Shown: positions 42,638 to 52,189, numbered from the stretch's first letter. The stretch is 64,000 bases of DNA from Aestuariirhabdus sp049985285 (GCF_049985285.1 NZ_JBNIEU010000002.1:124001-188000), one strand, 5' to 3'. The notes: generated from the sequence alone by a model not told the origin. Numbers and translations: made by a program.

Positions 42638-43720
42638 ATGAAAGCATCAATTGTTAGTAAGCTCGAGGGCTTGCGCGACCGTTACGAGGAGTTGGCAGCG
42701 TTACTGTCCGACCCCGAGGTGATAACCAATCAGGAAAAGTTTCGCAATTTCTCTAAGGAGTATTCCGAACTTGAACCCGTAGTCGAATGTTTTGGCCGCT
42801 TTATCCAGACCGCTGAAGATATCGAGGAGGCGCAGTCATTGCTCGATGAGGGCGACGACGAGATGCGCGATATGGCGCAAGAGGAGATAGACCAGGGTAA
42901 AGCGCGGCGCGCTGAATTGGAGGTTGAGTTGCAGAAGCTGCTGCTGCCTCGGGATCCTAACGATACGCACAACACTTTTCTGGAGATCCGTGCTGGAACC
43001 GGCGGAGATGAAGCCGCGATATTTGCCGGCGATCTGTTTCGCATGTATTCCCGCTATGCCGAGCGGCGCCGCTGGAAGGTTGAGGTGATCAGCGCCAACG
43101 AAGGAGAGCATGGAGGGTACCGTGAGATTATCAGTCGTATCGTGGGTGGCGACGTCTACGGGCATCTCAAGTTTGAGTCCGGGGCCCATCGAGTGCAGCG
43201 CGTTCCCGAGACCGAATCCCAGGGCCGTATCCATACATCCGCCTGCACTGTGGCGGTGATGCCGGAGCCTGAAGAGACCGACGATATCGAGATCAATAAG
43301 GGTGATCTGCGGGTCGATACCTTTCGCGCCTCGGGAGCTGGCGGTCAGCACGTCAACAAAACCGACTCTGCGATTCGCCTGACCCACCTGCCTACTGGTA
43401 TCGTGGTGGAGTGTCAGGATGAGCGTTCGCAACACAAAAACCGCGCCAAGGCGATGGCCTTGCTGGCCGCACGAATCAACAACGCCGCTGATGAAGTGGC
43501 TCGCAAAGAGGTAGCGGATCAGCGCCGTACCCTGGTCGGCAGTGGTGACCGGTCGGAGCGAATTCGTACGTATAATTATCCCCAGGGGCGGGTTACCGAC
43601 CACCGCATAAACCTGACGCTTTATAAACTGCCAGAGATTATGGAGGGCGATGTGGACCCCGTGATCGAGGCATTGCTGCAAGAGCATCAGATGGATCTGC
43701 TGGCGACGTTGTCCGAGTGA
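42638..43720 (+). CDS. prfA: Peptide chain release factor 1
   Basis: A 360-residue RF1. The GGQ motif (SGAGGQHVNKTDS, near residue 235) triggers peptide release and HLPTGI follows. It reads UAA and UAG. It starts 6 bases after hemA and ends 4 bases before prmC, whose product methylates its GGQ glutamine. Confidence 0.97.
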   Translation: MKASIVSKLEGLRDRYEELAALLSDPEVITNQEKFRNFSKEYSELEPVVECFGRFIQTAEDIEEAQSLLDEGDDEMRDMAQEEIDQGKARRAELEVELQKLLLPRDPNDTHNTFLEIRAGTGGDEAAIFAGDLFRMYSRYAERRRWKVEVISANEGEHGGYREIISRIVGGDVYGHLKFESGAHRVQRVPETESQGRIHTSACTVAVMPEPEETDDIEINKGDLRVDTFRASGAGGQHVNKTDSAIRLTHLPTGIVVECQDERSQHKNRAKAMALLAARINNAADEVARKEVADQRRTLVGSGDRSERIRTYNYPQGRVTDHRINLTLYKLPEIMEGDVDPVIEALLQEHQMDLLATLSE

Positions 43721-43724
43721 TCCT

Positions 43725-44591
43725 GTGATCGGCACCATTGCCCAGCTGCTCGAGTCCGATCACGGGCTTGCGGCTATCAGTGATACAGCGCGCCTGGATC
43801 TGGAACTGCTGTTGTGCTCCGTGCTCCGGTGTGAGCGCAGCTATCTCTTCACCTGGCCAGAAACCCGGCTCAATGAATCCCAGTGCGCCGCGTTTCAAAC
43901 GTTGCTTGAGCGGCGCCTTAACGGCGAGCCTGTCGCCTATATAATTGGTCAACAAGGGTTCTGGTCGCTGGAGCTGGAGGTGGACGCGAGCACCCTGATA
44001 CCTCGACCCGAAACCGAGTTGTTGGTGGAGCAAGCGCTGTTGCTGCTGCAGGATCGCGCCGCCTTGCCGAGTCGTGTGGCTGATCTCGGTTCGGGAAGTG
44101 GCGCCATTGCCCTGGCGCTGGCCAATGAGCGCCCTGCGTGGCAATTGCTGGGGGTGGATCGTGTCGCACCGGCGGTGGCTCTGGCTAATCGCAATGCTCA
44201 CAGATTACAGTTGACGAATGCGCGCTTCGTAGAGGGTAGCTGGTGCGGAGGACTTGAGGGGGGCCCGTACGACCTGATCGTCAGTAATCCCCCCTATATA
44301 GATGCTGAAGACCCTCATCTGGCGCAGGGTGATGTGCGCTTTGAACCCCGCTCTGCCCTGGTGGCGGGGCAACAGGGGCTGGCGGATATTCGCGCTATCG
44401 GCGAGCAGGCGCGTCACTGGTTGCGAACGGGTGGCTGGTTGCTGTTTGAGCACGGTTTTGCGCAGGGAGGGGCCGTTCGTGACCTGCTGTCGTCGCTGGG
44501 CTATGGTGAGGTAGGGACACAGCGAGACTTGGCTGGATTAGAGCGCGTAACCCGTGCGCGCTGGGTTGGTGATGAGGAAAGCACCCAATGA
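43725..44591 (+). CDS. prmC: Release factor glutamine methyltransferase
   Basis: A 288-residue enzyme with GTG start. It has SAM motif VADLGSGSGAIALAL and substrate motif SNPPYID (near residue 190). It methylates the GGQ glutamine of RF1 and RF2. It overlaps the moeB start by 4 bases. Confidence 0.95.
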   Translation: MIGTIAQLLESDHGLAAISDTARLDLELLLCSVLRCERSYLFTWPETRLNESQCAAFQTLLERRLNGEPVAYIIGQQGFWSLELEVDASTLIPRPETELLVEQALLLLQDRAALPSRVADLGSGSGAIALALANERPAWQLLGVDRVAPAVALANRNAHRLQLTNARFVEGSWCGGLEGGPYDLIVSNPPYIDAEDPHLAQGDVRFEPRSALVAGQQGLADIRAIGEQARHWLRTGGWLLFEHGFAQGGAVRDLLSSLGYGEVGTQRDLAGLERVTRARWVGDEESTQ

Positions 44592-45337
44592 TGAATGATG
44601 AGCAGTTACTGCGCTACAGTCGCCAGATCATGATGCCTGAGGTGGAGATTGCGGGGCAGGAGCGCTTGCTGGGAAGTCGGGTTTTGGTGGTCGGTATGGG
44701 AGGGCTGGGTTGCCCGGTGGCCATCTACCTTGCCGCAGCGGGTGTGGGGGAGCTGGTGCTGGTGGACGACGATGTGGTTGAGGTGACTAACCTGCAGCGC
44801 CAGATCGCTCATTTTGAAGCGGATGTCGGGCGTCCCAAGGTGGAGTCTGCGGCGCAAACCCTGGGGCAGATAAATTCAACGATACGAATCACTACCCGCC
44901 ATGAGCGGCTTGACGAAGCCGGGTTGGCGGAGGCCGTCGCCCATGCCGACCTGGTCGTGGATGCTACCGATAACTTTGCCTCCCGCTTTGCCATCAATCG
45001 TGCCTGCGTAGCCCAACGCACTCCGCTGGTATCGGGGGCGGCTATCGGCTTGTCTGGCCAGATATCGGTATTTGACCCGCGCAATGAAGATTCACCCTGC
45101 TATCGCTGCCTATATCGCGAGGAGGGGGTCGAAGACCAAAGCTGCGCGCGCACAGGGGTGCTGGCCCCTGTCGTTGGGATGATCGGGACCATGCAGGCGC
45201 TGGAGGCGGTCAAGTTATTGGCCGGCTTTGGTGAGTCGTTGTGCGGACGCTTGTTGATACTCGATGCTGGAAGTGGGAGTTGGCGAGAGTTAACGCTGCG
45301 CCGAGACCCCGCGTGCCCCTGCTGTGGAAAACGCTGA
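44588..45337 (+). CDS. moeB: Molybdopterin-synthase adenylyltransferase (MoeB/ThiF family)
   Basis: A 249-residue E1-like enzyme. It has the ATP site VVGMGGLGCPVAIYLA, the DNLQRQ-like VTNLQRQIAHF, and zinc pairs CYRC and CPCC. It adenylates MoaD for molybdopterin synthesis. A ThiF role is possible, but hemA-prfA-prmC-moeB is the common order. Start at 44588 or the next ATG at 44591. Confidence 0.88.
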   Translation: MMNDEQLLRYSRQIMMPEVEIAGQERLLGSRVLVVGMGGLGCPVAIYLAAAGVGELVLVDDDVVEVTNLQRQIAHFEADVGRPKVESAAQTLGQINSTIRITTRHERLDEAGLAEAVAHADLVVDATDNFASRFAINRACVAQRTPLVSGAAIGLSGQISVFDPRNEDSPCYRCLYREEGVEDQSCARTGVLAPVVGMIGTMQALEAVKLLAGFGESLCGRLLILDAGSGSWRELTLRRDPACPCCGKR

Positions 45338-45375
45338 CCACTTATCCCATCGAGGGGGGCGGTTATCTATAAAAT

Positions 45376-45405
45376 TTGACAGGTATCACATTTTGACGCG
45401 ATTAT
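45376..45405 (+). promoter_or_regulatory. Sigma-70 promoter candidate for the lipoprotein/GGDEF pair
   Basis: A perfect TTGACA (45376-45381) and GATTAT (45400-45405) with an 18-base spacer. GTATCA at 45383-45388 and TGATAC at 45411-45416 form an imperfect dyad over it and could be an operator. Confidence 0.45.
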
Positions 45406-45451
45406 GTGTTGATACTGTCAGATTAATAACGGTCGGCTGGAGCGCTGACAT

Positions 45452-46540
45452 TTGTTGAGCATGAGCGACTGGAACGTGATCGATACTCGACACTCAATAA
45501 CCTGGGGTTTGATTATCAGCGGATTTTTGCTGATGACCGGGTGTGCCCAGCTGCCAGGGCTAGGCCCTACGGATCACACTCCTCCCGAGGTGATCGATCG
45601 CAGCAGGTCCACGACCGCTTCTGTTAGCAAACCTGCAGCCAAGAAAGTTGCCCCCAAGCCCAAAGCCGCTAAGCCGACCGCCAAGGCAGCACCCTTGAAG
45701 GCAGCAGGGCCGCCCCAGATAGCGATACTGGTCAGTGCGGATATCCCCGCAATGAATGAGGTGGCGCGGGTACTCAAAAAACGGCTGGGGTCTCGGGCCA
45801 CTACCTACCCCTTGAAAGGTAATGCACTGCTTGCCGCCGAAATAGCCGATCAGGTCAGGGCTAAAAAAAACATGCAGGTGGTAGCAATAGGTTTGCTGGC
45901 GGCCCAAGCGAGCAAGTCGATACCCCATACCCAGGTCTTTGGGCAGGTGTTTAATTTTTCTGAGTATGGGTTGTTGCGAGATGGCCGCCGTGGGGTGAGC
46001 ATACTGCCCCCCGCCGACAAGGTGTTCTCCTTTTGGCAGCAGCTCAGCCCGGGACTTAACTCGGTGGCAGTGGCTACCGGTCCCAACCAGCAGCAGCTGG
46101 TTAGGCGCCTGCAGCAGGGAGCAAAGGCGTCTGGCGTCAACCTGCAGCATATCGAAGTGAATTCGGACAAAGAGTTGATCTATGGTTTAAAGCAGGCAGA
46201 TCAGGTGCAGGGCATCTGGTTGCTGCCCGATAATCGCGTGCTCAGCCGCCGCGTGATTCGTGAGCTGACCGTGTTTTCGATAAAAAATGGAAAGCAGCTC
46301 GCCGTCTTCTCTGAACAGTTGCTTGCCGCCGGGGCGTTGTTGAGTTTTTCAACCGAGCCCGGGGATGTAGCGACTCAAATTCTTGAGCAGTTGGCGTTGC
46401 AGCGCAGAGAACCGAACCTGCCCAGTGAGTTGGTGCCGCTAAAACAGCTGCAAGCGGTTATTAATCCGGTGGTGGCCTCTCGCCTCGGCATCAGGATTCC
46501 CGCAAGTCTCAAACCCCATTCCATGACAACGCCCCCATGA
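45452..46540 (+). CDS. ABC substrate-binding-like lipoprotein
   Basis: A 362-residue lipoprotein starting at TTG; an ATG at 45461 is an alternative. The lipobox is LLMTGC. An Ala/Lys/Pro-rich linker (about 50-88) is followed by a two-lobed binding domain of the ABC substrate-binding (TrpX-like) type, e.g. ATGPNQQQLVRRLQQGAK and ADQVQGIWLLPDNRVLS. No permease or ATPase gene is near. It overlaps the GGDEF gene by 4 bases, which suggests that it acts as a periplasmic sensor for that protein. Confidence 0.7.
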   Translation: MLSMSDWNVIDTRHSITWGLIISGFLLMTGCAQLPGLGPTDHTPPEVIDRSRSTTASVSKPAAKKVAPKPKAAKPTAKAAPLKAAGPPQIAILVSADIPAMNEVARVLKKRLGSRATTYPLKGNALLAAEIADQVRAKKNMQVVAIGLLAAQASKSIPHTQVFGQVFNFSEYGLLRDGRRGVSILPPADKVFSFWQQLSPGLNSVAVATGPNQQQLVRRLQQGAKASGVNLQHIEVNSDKELIYGLKQADQVQGIWLLPDNRVLSRRVIRELTVFSIKNGKQLAVFSEQLLAAGALLSFSTEPGDVATQILEQLALQRREPNLPSELVPLKQLQAVINPVVASRLGIRIPASLKPHSMTTPP

Positions 46541-48663
46541 GCCGCCAGCGGGGGAAAAAGAGCCCAGCAGCGTGGCAGCGCGCCCTGTTACGACCCAGCC
46601 TGGTGGGGCGAATTCTAACGGTGCTGTTGGTTTGGGGGGGGCTTTTTTTCTTGTTGTCGGTAGGCGTCGGCTGGTATACCGCCCAGGAAGCGTTACAGCA
46701 CAATGCTCGCCAACAAGCCCTGGACGCAATCCCCAAGCTTGATGAGCTGGGCACTCCGATTTATGCGAGCGCCGGTGTTGGGGAGATACTTTCCAGCGAG
46801 TTCAGTGCCATCCCTGATCTTGTATATGCCCGCTACTACAGTGCGTCGGGAAAGGAGTTGATGGCGCAGTACCTGCGTGACGGAGTGCAAGAGGTCGCGC
46901 TGCCGCCGCTCACCTATAAGCAGTTATTGTCACTGGGTGACACCAGTGGTGAGAAACCTTACCTGTTCGCGCCCTATGCGCAATCGGATTCGGTGGTGCG
47001 GATGGTCGTTCCCATCTGGATTCGTTCCCTCAGCGGTGATGGTTTGCTGGCTTTTGATATGGATGCCGCCAAAGAGACGGTTCAGCTCATCGGTTATATG
47101 GATTATGCATTGGATTTTTCCCTATACCAGCAGCAGCTATGGGAGAAAATTGGCAAGGGAGGGGTGTTGCTGGCCTTGGGTTTTCTGCTCTCGGTGCTGG
47201 CCGGGCGCTGGGTTATCCAGTATACCTTGCGCCCCCTGGCCCGCCTGAAGGAGCCCTTGCAACGACTGGCCGAGGGTGAAATTAACCAGCCCTTGCGTAG
47301 CGAGGAGTTGCAGGAGCTGCAACCCATTACCCGGGCGATGAATCATGCTATCGAGAGCCTGCAAGAGCGGGATATGGAGTTGCAACGTATCGCTTCCATC
47401 GACCCGCTAACGGGGTTATTGAGCCGAGGTACCTTTTCCAAAGAGATGGCCTCTGTTGTCGAACGGGTTGGCGACTGCGTGTTGCTGTTTGTCGACCTCG
47501 ATCAGTTCAAGACCGTTAATGATCGCCTGGGGCACGCCGCCGGAGATCGGTTGCTGGTTGAAGTTGCTGCGCTGTTGACCCGGTGTGTACCCTTGGAAGC
47601 GTTGGTTGGGCGTTATGGGGGTGATGAATTTTGCGTGTTGCTGCCCAACACCGACCAGTCGGAAGGGGTCGATGTCGCGGAAGCGATTATCCGTGGGTTT
47701 CGTGATTACGAGTTTTATCAGGGAGCCCAGAGCTTCAGTATCTATTGCAGTTTAGGGGTGGCTGCCTGTCGGGATGGGGGAGCTGAACAGCTATGGAGCC
47801 TGGCCGACAAAGCCTGTTTTAAAGCCAAGTCTCTGGGAAGAAACCGGTATCATGTGAGCGATAGCATGGATGCCACTTCCCAGGAGCAGGTGCGCTGGGC
47901 CGATATGCTACGAGATGCCCTCGCCAATGACCGCTTTGAAGTGCTGTTTCAGCCCGTTGTTGATACGCAGACGGAGCAGCTGGTCCAGTATGAGTTGCTG
48001 TTGCGGTTGCGCCATGGGGAGCAACTATACCCTCCCAGCTTGTTTTTCCCGGTTGCCGAACGCCTGGGTATGATGCTGGATATCGATCACTGGGTGATTG
48101 AGCGGGGGTTGCCCACTGCAGCTAATATGGCCCGGGAGAATCCGGGGGTTCGTTTGCGGGTGAATCTGTCGGCGCACATTATTGAGGATGCCCTGCTGGT
48201 GCCCAGACTGAGGCAGACATTGGAAGACGCCGGGCTGGCTCCCGAGCAGCTGATATTCGAAGTTGCAGAGAGCGTGCTGATGCATAATTTGAGTGCTGTG
48301 GTTCCTGTGCTGGAACAGCTACGGGCACTGGGTTGTCAGCTATCCGTGGATAACTTTGCGATGGGCTTGCGCTCCTTCCAGGCGTTGAAGCAGTTACCCA
48401 TTAGTTACCTGAAGCTGGCAGGGGACTTTGTTGACGGTTGGTCCCGGCTCGATGAAGTCGGCCGCACCATGGTGGGCGCTATTCGTGATCTGGCCAGTGC
48501 CAGCGGTCAGCAGCTCATTGCCGATAATTTAAGTAGCGAGCGCGACCTGGAGCTATTGCAAGAGCTGGGCGTACCCTTCGCCCAAGGGCGCTATATTGGT
48601 GCCCCCATCGGACTGTCGGCGGCCCAGATTGAGTTAGGGACTAGCCAGGAAGTCGAGCAGTGA
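46537..48663 (+). CDS. Membrane GGDEF protein with degenerate EAL domain
   Basis: A 708-residue protein. Helix 1 (about 26-48) and helix 2 (about 205-228) flank a periplasmic domain; then HAMP (TLRPLARLKEPLQRLAEG), GGDEF (about 285-440) and EAL (about 450-700). The GGDEF site is intact (FVDLDQFKTVND, RYGGDEF), so c-di-GMP synthesis is expected; no RxxD inhibitory site precedes it. The EAL domain reads ELL at its signature, VDNFAMG instead of DDFG, and ADNLS instead of AEGVE, so hydrolysis is probably lost. Its last 30 bases overlap the convergent YajG-like gene. Confidence 0.88.
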   Translation: MSRQRGKKSPAAWQRALLRPSLVGRILTVLLVWGGLFFLLSVGVGWYTAQEALQHNARQQALDAIPKLDELGTPIYASAGVGEILSSEFSAIPDLVYARYYSASGKELMAQYLRDGVQEVALPPLTYKQLLSLGDTSGEKPYLFAPYAQSDSVVRMVVPIWIRSLSGDGLLAFDMDAAKETVQLIGYMDYALDFSLYQQQLWEKIGKGGVLLALGFLLSVLAGRWVIQYTLRPLARLKEPLQRLAEGEINQPLRSEELQELQPITRAMNHAIESLQERDMELQRIASIDPLTGLLSRGTFSKEMASVVERVGDCVLLFVDLDQFKTVNDRLGHAAGDRLLVEVAALLTRCVPLEALVGRYGGDEFCVLLPNTDQSEGVDVAEAIIRGFRDYEFYQGAQSFSIYCSLGVAACRDGGAEQLWSLADKACFKAKSLGRNRYHVSDSMDATSQEQVRWADMLRDALANDRFEVLFQPVVDTQTEQLVQYELLLRLRHGEQLYPPSLFFPVAERLGMMLDIDHWVIERGLPTAANMARENPGVRLRVNLSAHIIEDALLVPRLRQTLEDAGLAPEQLIFEVAESVLMHNLSAVVPVLEQLRALGCQLSVDNFAMGLRSFQALKQLPISYLKLAGDFVDGWSRLDEVGRTMVGAIRDLASASGQQLIADNLSSERDLELLQELGVPFAQGRYIGAPIGLSAAQIELGTSQEVEQ

Positions 48664-49200
48664 GCGATCACTAAACATTCGATTTAGGGCGCTATTAACC
48701 ACGTCGTTGATCAGCTCCTGATTCTTCTCGTCGTCCGGAGCCTTAACCACACGATGCTGGCTTTGGGCCTGGTAGCGTCCGCTGAACTGCTGGTTGCCCC
48801 GTTGCAACTCGGTCCGCAATGAGGCACTCAGGTCGACCTGGGTCACGTAGTTACCGTCAGGAACCCTGTAGCTGAGGCCATCAAGGTAGATGTTAACGAT
48901 AAGGAGCGGGTTCTGGTGGTCAATCTCCAGCCCCATCCCCTGCAGGGCACGTTCGGCTTCACGGGCAACGGAAGTTGAAAAATCATCCGCTAGGGTCAAA
49001 TTGCTTGAGTTGGCGTAGACCCCCCCTCGTGAGCCGATCACCTTGTTGGTGCGCTCGTCAAATACCGTCACCGAGGCGGAGCCGCGTACGTAGGGCGCTT
49101 CACCGGCCAGGGTGATTTTCGGGTCGAGCTCAACCGTCTGGGGGCTCAGGGCACAGCCGCCCGTAAGAAGGGCAACAATCAGCAGTAGAGGGATTCGCAT
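48634..49200 (-). CDS. YajG-like lipoprotein
   Basis: A 188-residue lipoprotein (LLTGGC lipobox). Features such as VTVFDERTNKVIGSRGGVYA and the C-terminal VVNSALNRMFSDRSLLDFLA match the YajG family. Function unknown; relatives sit near muropeptide transport genes in enterics. It lies 19 bases after the repeat lipoprotein gene on the same strand. Confidence 0.75.
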   Translation of the reverse strand: MRIPLLLIVALLTGGCALSPQTVELDPKITLAGEAPYVRGSASVTVFDERTNKVIGSRGGVYANSSNLTLADDFSTSVAREAERALQGMGLEIDHQNPLLIVNIYLDGLSYRVPDGNYVTQVDLSASLRTELQRGNQQFSGRYQAQSQHRVVKAPDDEKNQELINDVVNSALNRMFSDRSLLDFLASP

Positions 49201-49219
49201 CGCAGGTCTCCGGTGGAGG

Positions 49220-50272
49220 TTATTGATTCTGCTGCAGGGATTTCAACTTGCGAGTAAAGCGCTCGGCGCGTTGAATATCACTCTGCAGCCTCAGGTTGTC
49301 GGGGTCTAGCGGCAACAGCGGTTGCCAAATTTTCAGGGATCGCTCAATTTGACCGGCGCTGTAGGCATCGGCCCCGAGTTGCATCTGTTGGCGCACGTAT
49401 TGGTCAATCTCGGCATCGAGCTCAAGCCGAATGGTGATCAAGTGGCTGCTGTTGGGGTTAAGCTGTTCCTGCTGCTCGAGCAGGTCCCGGGCTTTGAGGT
49501 AGTCTCGTTGGGCCAAGGCAGCTTTGAACCCCTGCTCGAGCACGGAGAGTTGTTGTTGGCTGCGGCGCTCACGGACACTTTGGGAGCGCTTGTCGATCTG
49601 CTGGTAGCGGGAACTGAGCTGGGATAAAAGCTCCTGTCCGGCCTCTGCCGGTCGAATGCCCTTGGCCATTTTAAGACACTGCTGCCCATGGGTGAAGTTG
49701 GTGAACTCCAACCCGTCCTCTGCACAGCGCACCAGGAAGTCGTAGAGTTCCTGTTGTTGTAGCCGCAACGCTTCCAACTCCTTTTTGTAGTCCAGGCGCT
49801 CCGGGTTACTGCGCTGTAACTCCGCGAACAGCTGCAGGCGTCGGCGCAGGGTGGTGGCTTCGACCAGATTGAGCTGGTGTTGCAGCTTGGTGTTGTAGAT
49901 CTGGCGCTGTAGCCTGAGATTGTCGAACCCCTGCTGCAGGTGGGGTTGGTCGGGGTTGCCTACAAGAGCGTCCTGATAGCGGTCGAGGGCCTCGTGCCAT
50001 TGACGCTTGCGGGCGAGGCTGTTGGCCTGATCAATGGTAGCTTGAATATAATTTTGCTGTTGGCTCAGCAGTGCTTTGCTGCGTGCTTCGTAGGCGAGGT
50101 GGTTGGGGTGGTCTGCCGGAAGCTGGGCGATGGCATCCAGCGCCTTCTGGTAATGGTGTGTCTGCTCCCAGCTGTCGAGTTGAGCGTCCAGTTGACCGGT
50201 CTGGATATAGTATTGGGCGCAGCCCGACAGTACGCCGAAGATGCATCCTGCGAGCAAGCAGCGGCTAATCAT
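49220..50272 (-). CDS. Tetratricopeptide-like lipoprotein coupled to the cyclase
   Basis: Start chosen at ATG 50272 (MISRCLLAGCIFGVLSGCAQ), giving 350 residues with a lipobox. The rest is helical and Gln-rich with TPR-like repeats (EALDRYQDALVGNPDQPHLQ, DYLKARDLLEQQEQLNPN) and probable coiled coils. Its start overlaps the cyclase gene end by 8 bases, so the two are translated together. Possibly a periplasmic or outer-membrane partner of the cyclase sensor domain. Confidence 0.75.
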   Translation of the reverse strand: MISRCLLAGCIFGVLSGCAQYYIQTGQLDAQLDSWEQTHHYQKALDAIAQLPADHPNHLAYEARSKALLSQQQNYIQATIDQANSLARKRQWHEALDRYQDALVGNPDQPHLQQGFDNLRLQRQIYNTKLQHQLNLVEATTLRRRLQLFAELQRSNPERLDYKKELEALRLQQQELYDFLVRCAEDGLEFTNFTHGQQCLKMAKGIRPAEAGQELLSQLSSRYQQIDKRSQSVRERRSQQQLSVLEQGFKAALAQRDYLKARDLLEQQEQLNPNSSHLITIRLELDAEIDQYVRQQMQLGADAYSAGQIERSLKIWQPLLPLDPDNLRLQSDIQRAERFTRKLKSLQQNQ

Positions 50273-51737
50273 CACTGCGTGCTCCGGTGAGCAGGTCATC
50301 GATCAGTGCGTTGATGGCCTGGCGCTGTGAACCGGTAATGCCGGTAACCAGATAGGTGTCGACCGGATCCGTTTTACCGCGAATGCGGATCGATTTGTGA
50401 ATTTTAGCCTGTACTCGCTGCGCGGTGTTCTCATGGCGATAGATATCCGCAGGAACCACGATCTGGTCGGCCCCTGCCTCACCGCACAGACGGGAAGCGA
50501 GGTTGACCGAATCACCAACAACGGTGTACTCCATGCGCTCGCGGGTGCCGAGCAGGCCAGCCTGCATGGTGCCGCAGTTGATGCCGATGCGGATATGGAT
50601 GGTGGGTCTATTCTGGGATTTTCGCTCAATGTTGAGCTCATCGATCAGCCGTTGCAGCCCCACGGCGTAAGCTACCGCATGAAAGCGGTGGTCAGGGTCT
50701 TCATCGGGAACGCCGAAAATTACCATGGCGGCGTCGCCGATAAACTTGTCGACGGTGCCGTAGTAGTACTTGCCCAACTTGTAGAAGTAGCCGTAGTACT
50801 CGTTCAAAAGCTCGGCCACCTGGTCAGGCTCCATCTGTTCGGACATGCGGGTAAAGCCCACAATGTCGGCGAACAGTACCGTTGCTTCGACGCGTTTGTT
50901 GGTAAGCGCTACGGCGTCAAGGCTTTCGATCATTTGGGCGGCGATAGTCGGGGATACGAAACGGGAAAAGATCTGCTCGATTTGAGACTTTTCCACCATC
51001 GCCTGTCCCATCTCGCTAACACCCTCCATGAGGTAGGCAATTTCGTCCCCTTGGCGCCGCTCCTCTGAATGCCGCTCCCTGCCCAGTGCCTGTGCGGTCG
51101 CATCCATCAGCGTATTGATGGGGTTGGTCAGGCGCTTGCCCATCACGACGGCGAGGAGCGTGGAGAGGGCGGAAAGGATCAGCGCAACTACCAATGTGCT
51201 GGTGAGGGAGCTGCGGATAATTCCGAATAGCTCTATCCTGCTGAACGCCACCTCTACGTATCCTCCGGTAACGTCTTTGAAGCGAATCGGAGCGATAAAC
51301 GCGGACAGCTCATTTTGCTGATCGTCCATCCAGCGGAAGCGGTACACCTGCTCCTGGTCGTCGGTTTGCGATAGTTTTTGGCGTAGTTGATCGGTCAGGC
51401 GTCCGCCACTGGTGTGCCCCTCCTGCATCAGCAGGGCGCCTTTCTCGTCGTATAGGGCGACCCCCTCAATATCTGACTGATCGCCGAGGTTGGACACGAT
51501 TCGGCGCAGGCTAAGATGGTCTTCGGTGAACAGGGGTTCCTGGGCTGCAGCGGCTAACTGGCGCACGATGGTGTTGGCAAAACCGGCGACCTGGTTGTTA
51601 AGGAGTTGGTACTGCTGATTGGCATTGATCGATACCAGCAGCATGATGGATCCGAACGTGCACAGGGTGATGGCGACCGCCATGCGATAGGCAATCGGCA
51701 GTCTGATGCTGGAGGAGGCTGTGTGCGGCGTATCCAA
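50265..51737 (-). CDS. Membrane class III nucleotide cyclase with HAMP domain
   Basis: A 490-residue protein. Helix 1 (about 17-37) and helix 2 (about 178-198) flank a periplasmic sensor domain, followed by HAMP and a class III cyclase domain (about 285-465). Metal-binding Asp residues are in FADIVGFT and FIGDAAMV; base and transition-state residues are in VDKFIGD and VVGDSVNLASRL. Lys in VDKF and Asp in VVGDS favour ATP, so cAMP is the likely product. Confidence 0.88.
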   Translation of the reverse strand: MDTPHTASSSIRLPIAYRMAVAITLCTFGSIMLLVSINANQQYQLLNNQVAGFANTIVRQLAAAAQEPLFTEDHLSLRRIVSNLGDQSDIEGVALYDEKGALLMQEGHTSGGRLTDQLRQKLSQTDDQEQVYRFRWMDDQQNELSAFIAPIRFKDVTGGYVEVAFSRIELFGIIRSSLTSTLVVALILSALSTLLAVVMGKRLTNPINTLMDATAQALGRERHSEERRQGDEIAYLMEGVSEMGQAMVEKSQIEQIFSRFVSPTIAAQMIESLDAVALTNKRVEATVLFADIVGFTRMSEQMEPDQVAELLNEYYGYFYKLGKYYYGTVDKFIGDAAMVIFGVPDEDPDHRFHAVAYAVGLQRLIDELNIERKSQNRPTIHIRIGINCGTMQAGLLGTRERMEYTVVGDSVNLASRLCGEAGADQIVVPADIYRHENTAQRVQAKIHKSIRIRGKTDPVDTYLVTGITGSQRQAINALIDDLLTGARSDD

Positions 51738-51892
51738 AGGGGCGATTCCGTCCCGCAGGTTAAAAGGAGAGTCCTAGAGTAACGCTGACGAGCCCATCAA
51801 TAAAGGGCTCATGACCGTGGTCCAGCGCTTATGTGAATAAATGAGCGGTGATCAGCATTGTCGGCTGAAAGTTGATCGCCCCCAAGGCGTAG

Positions 51893-52189
51893 TTAACCTT
51901 CTGCACCCGCTTTACGCATGATGTCGCAGTAGTGAACCGCGTGATCGTGGCGGCTGATGACGCTGATGAACCCTGTGCCTTCGTGGTCTGCAGCGTTGAT
52001 ATCGTGCCCGGCTTCGCAGTAAAAATGGATAAAACGTGCAAAATCATCGGCGCGCAGGGCGCGGTAGGCTCGAGTCAGCAGGTGGAAGTCGTCGACGGAG
52101 CCCTGCTCGTTGCGTAGTTCAAGAAGGGCTTTGATGCGTGCGTCGTCCAGCTCCTCGCCAATAACCTTCTGTTTGTCTTTTTGCAGCAT
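51893..52189 (-). CDS. PA4642-family protein
   Basis: A 98-residue acidic protein (MLQKDKQKVIGEELDDARIK ... ADDFARFIHFYCEAGHDINA). The pattern matches the PA4642 family of Pseudomonas, of unknown function, which there lies near hpt, upp and uraA as here. The C-terminal half resembles a single ankyrin-like unit. Confidence 0.75.
   Translation of the reverse strand: MLQKDKQKVIGEELDDARIKALLELRNEQGSVDDFHLLTRAYRALRADDFARFIHFYCEAGHDINAADHEGTGFISVISRHDHAVHYCDIMRKAGAEG

Noticed and set aside
42836..43738. 300-codon open frame on the minus strand over prfA
   Set aside because: Antisense shadow of release factor 1.
51790..51810. GAGCCC/GGGCTC hairpin as terminator of the PA4642-family gene
   Set aside because: Only six pairs and no T-run on the minus strand.
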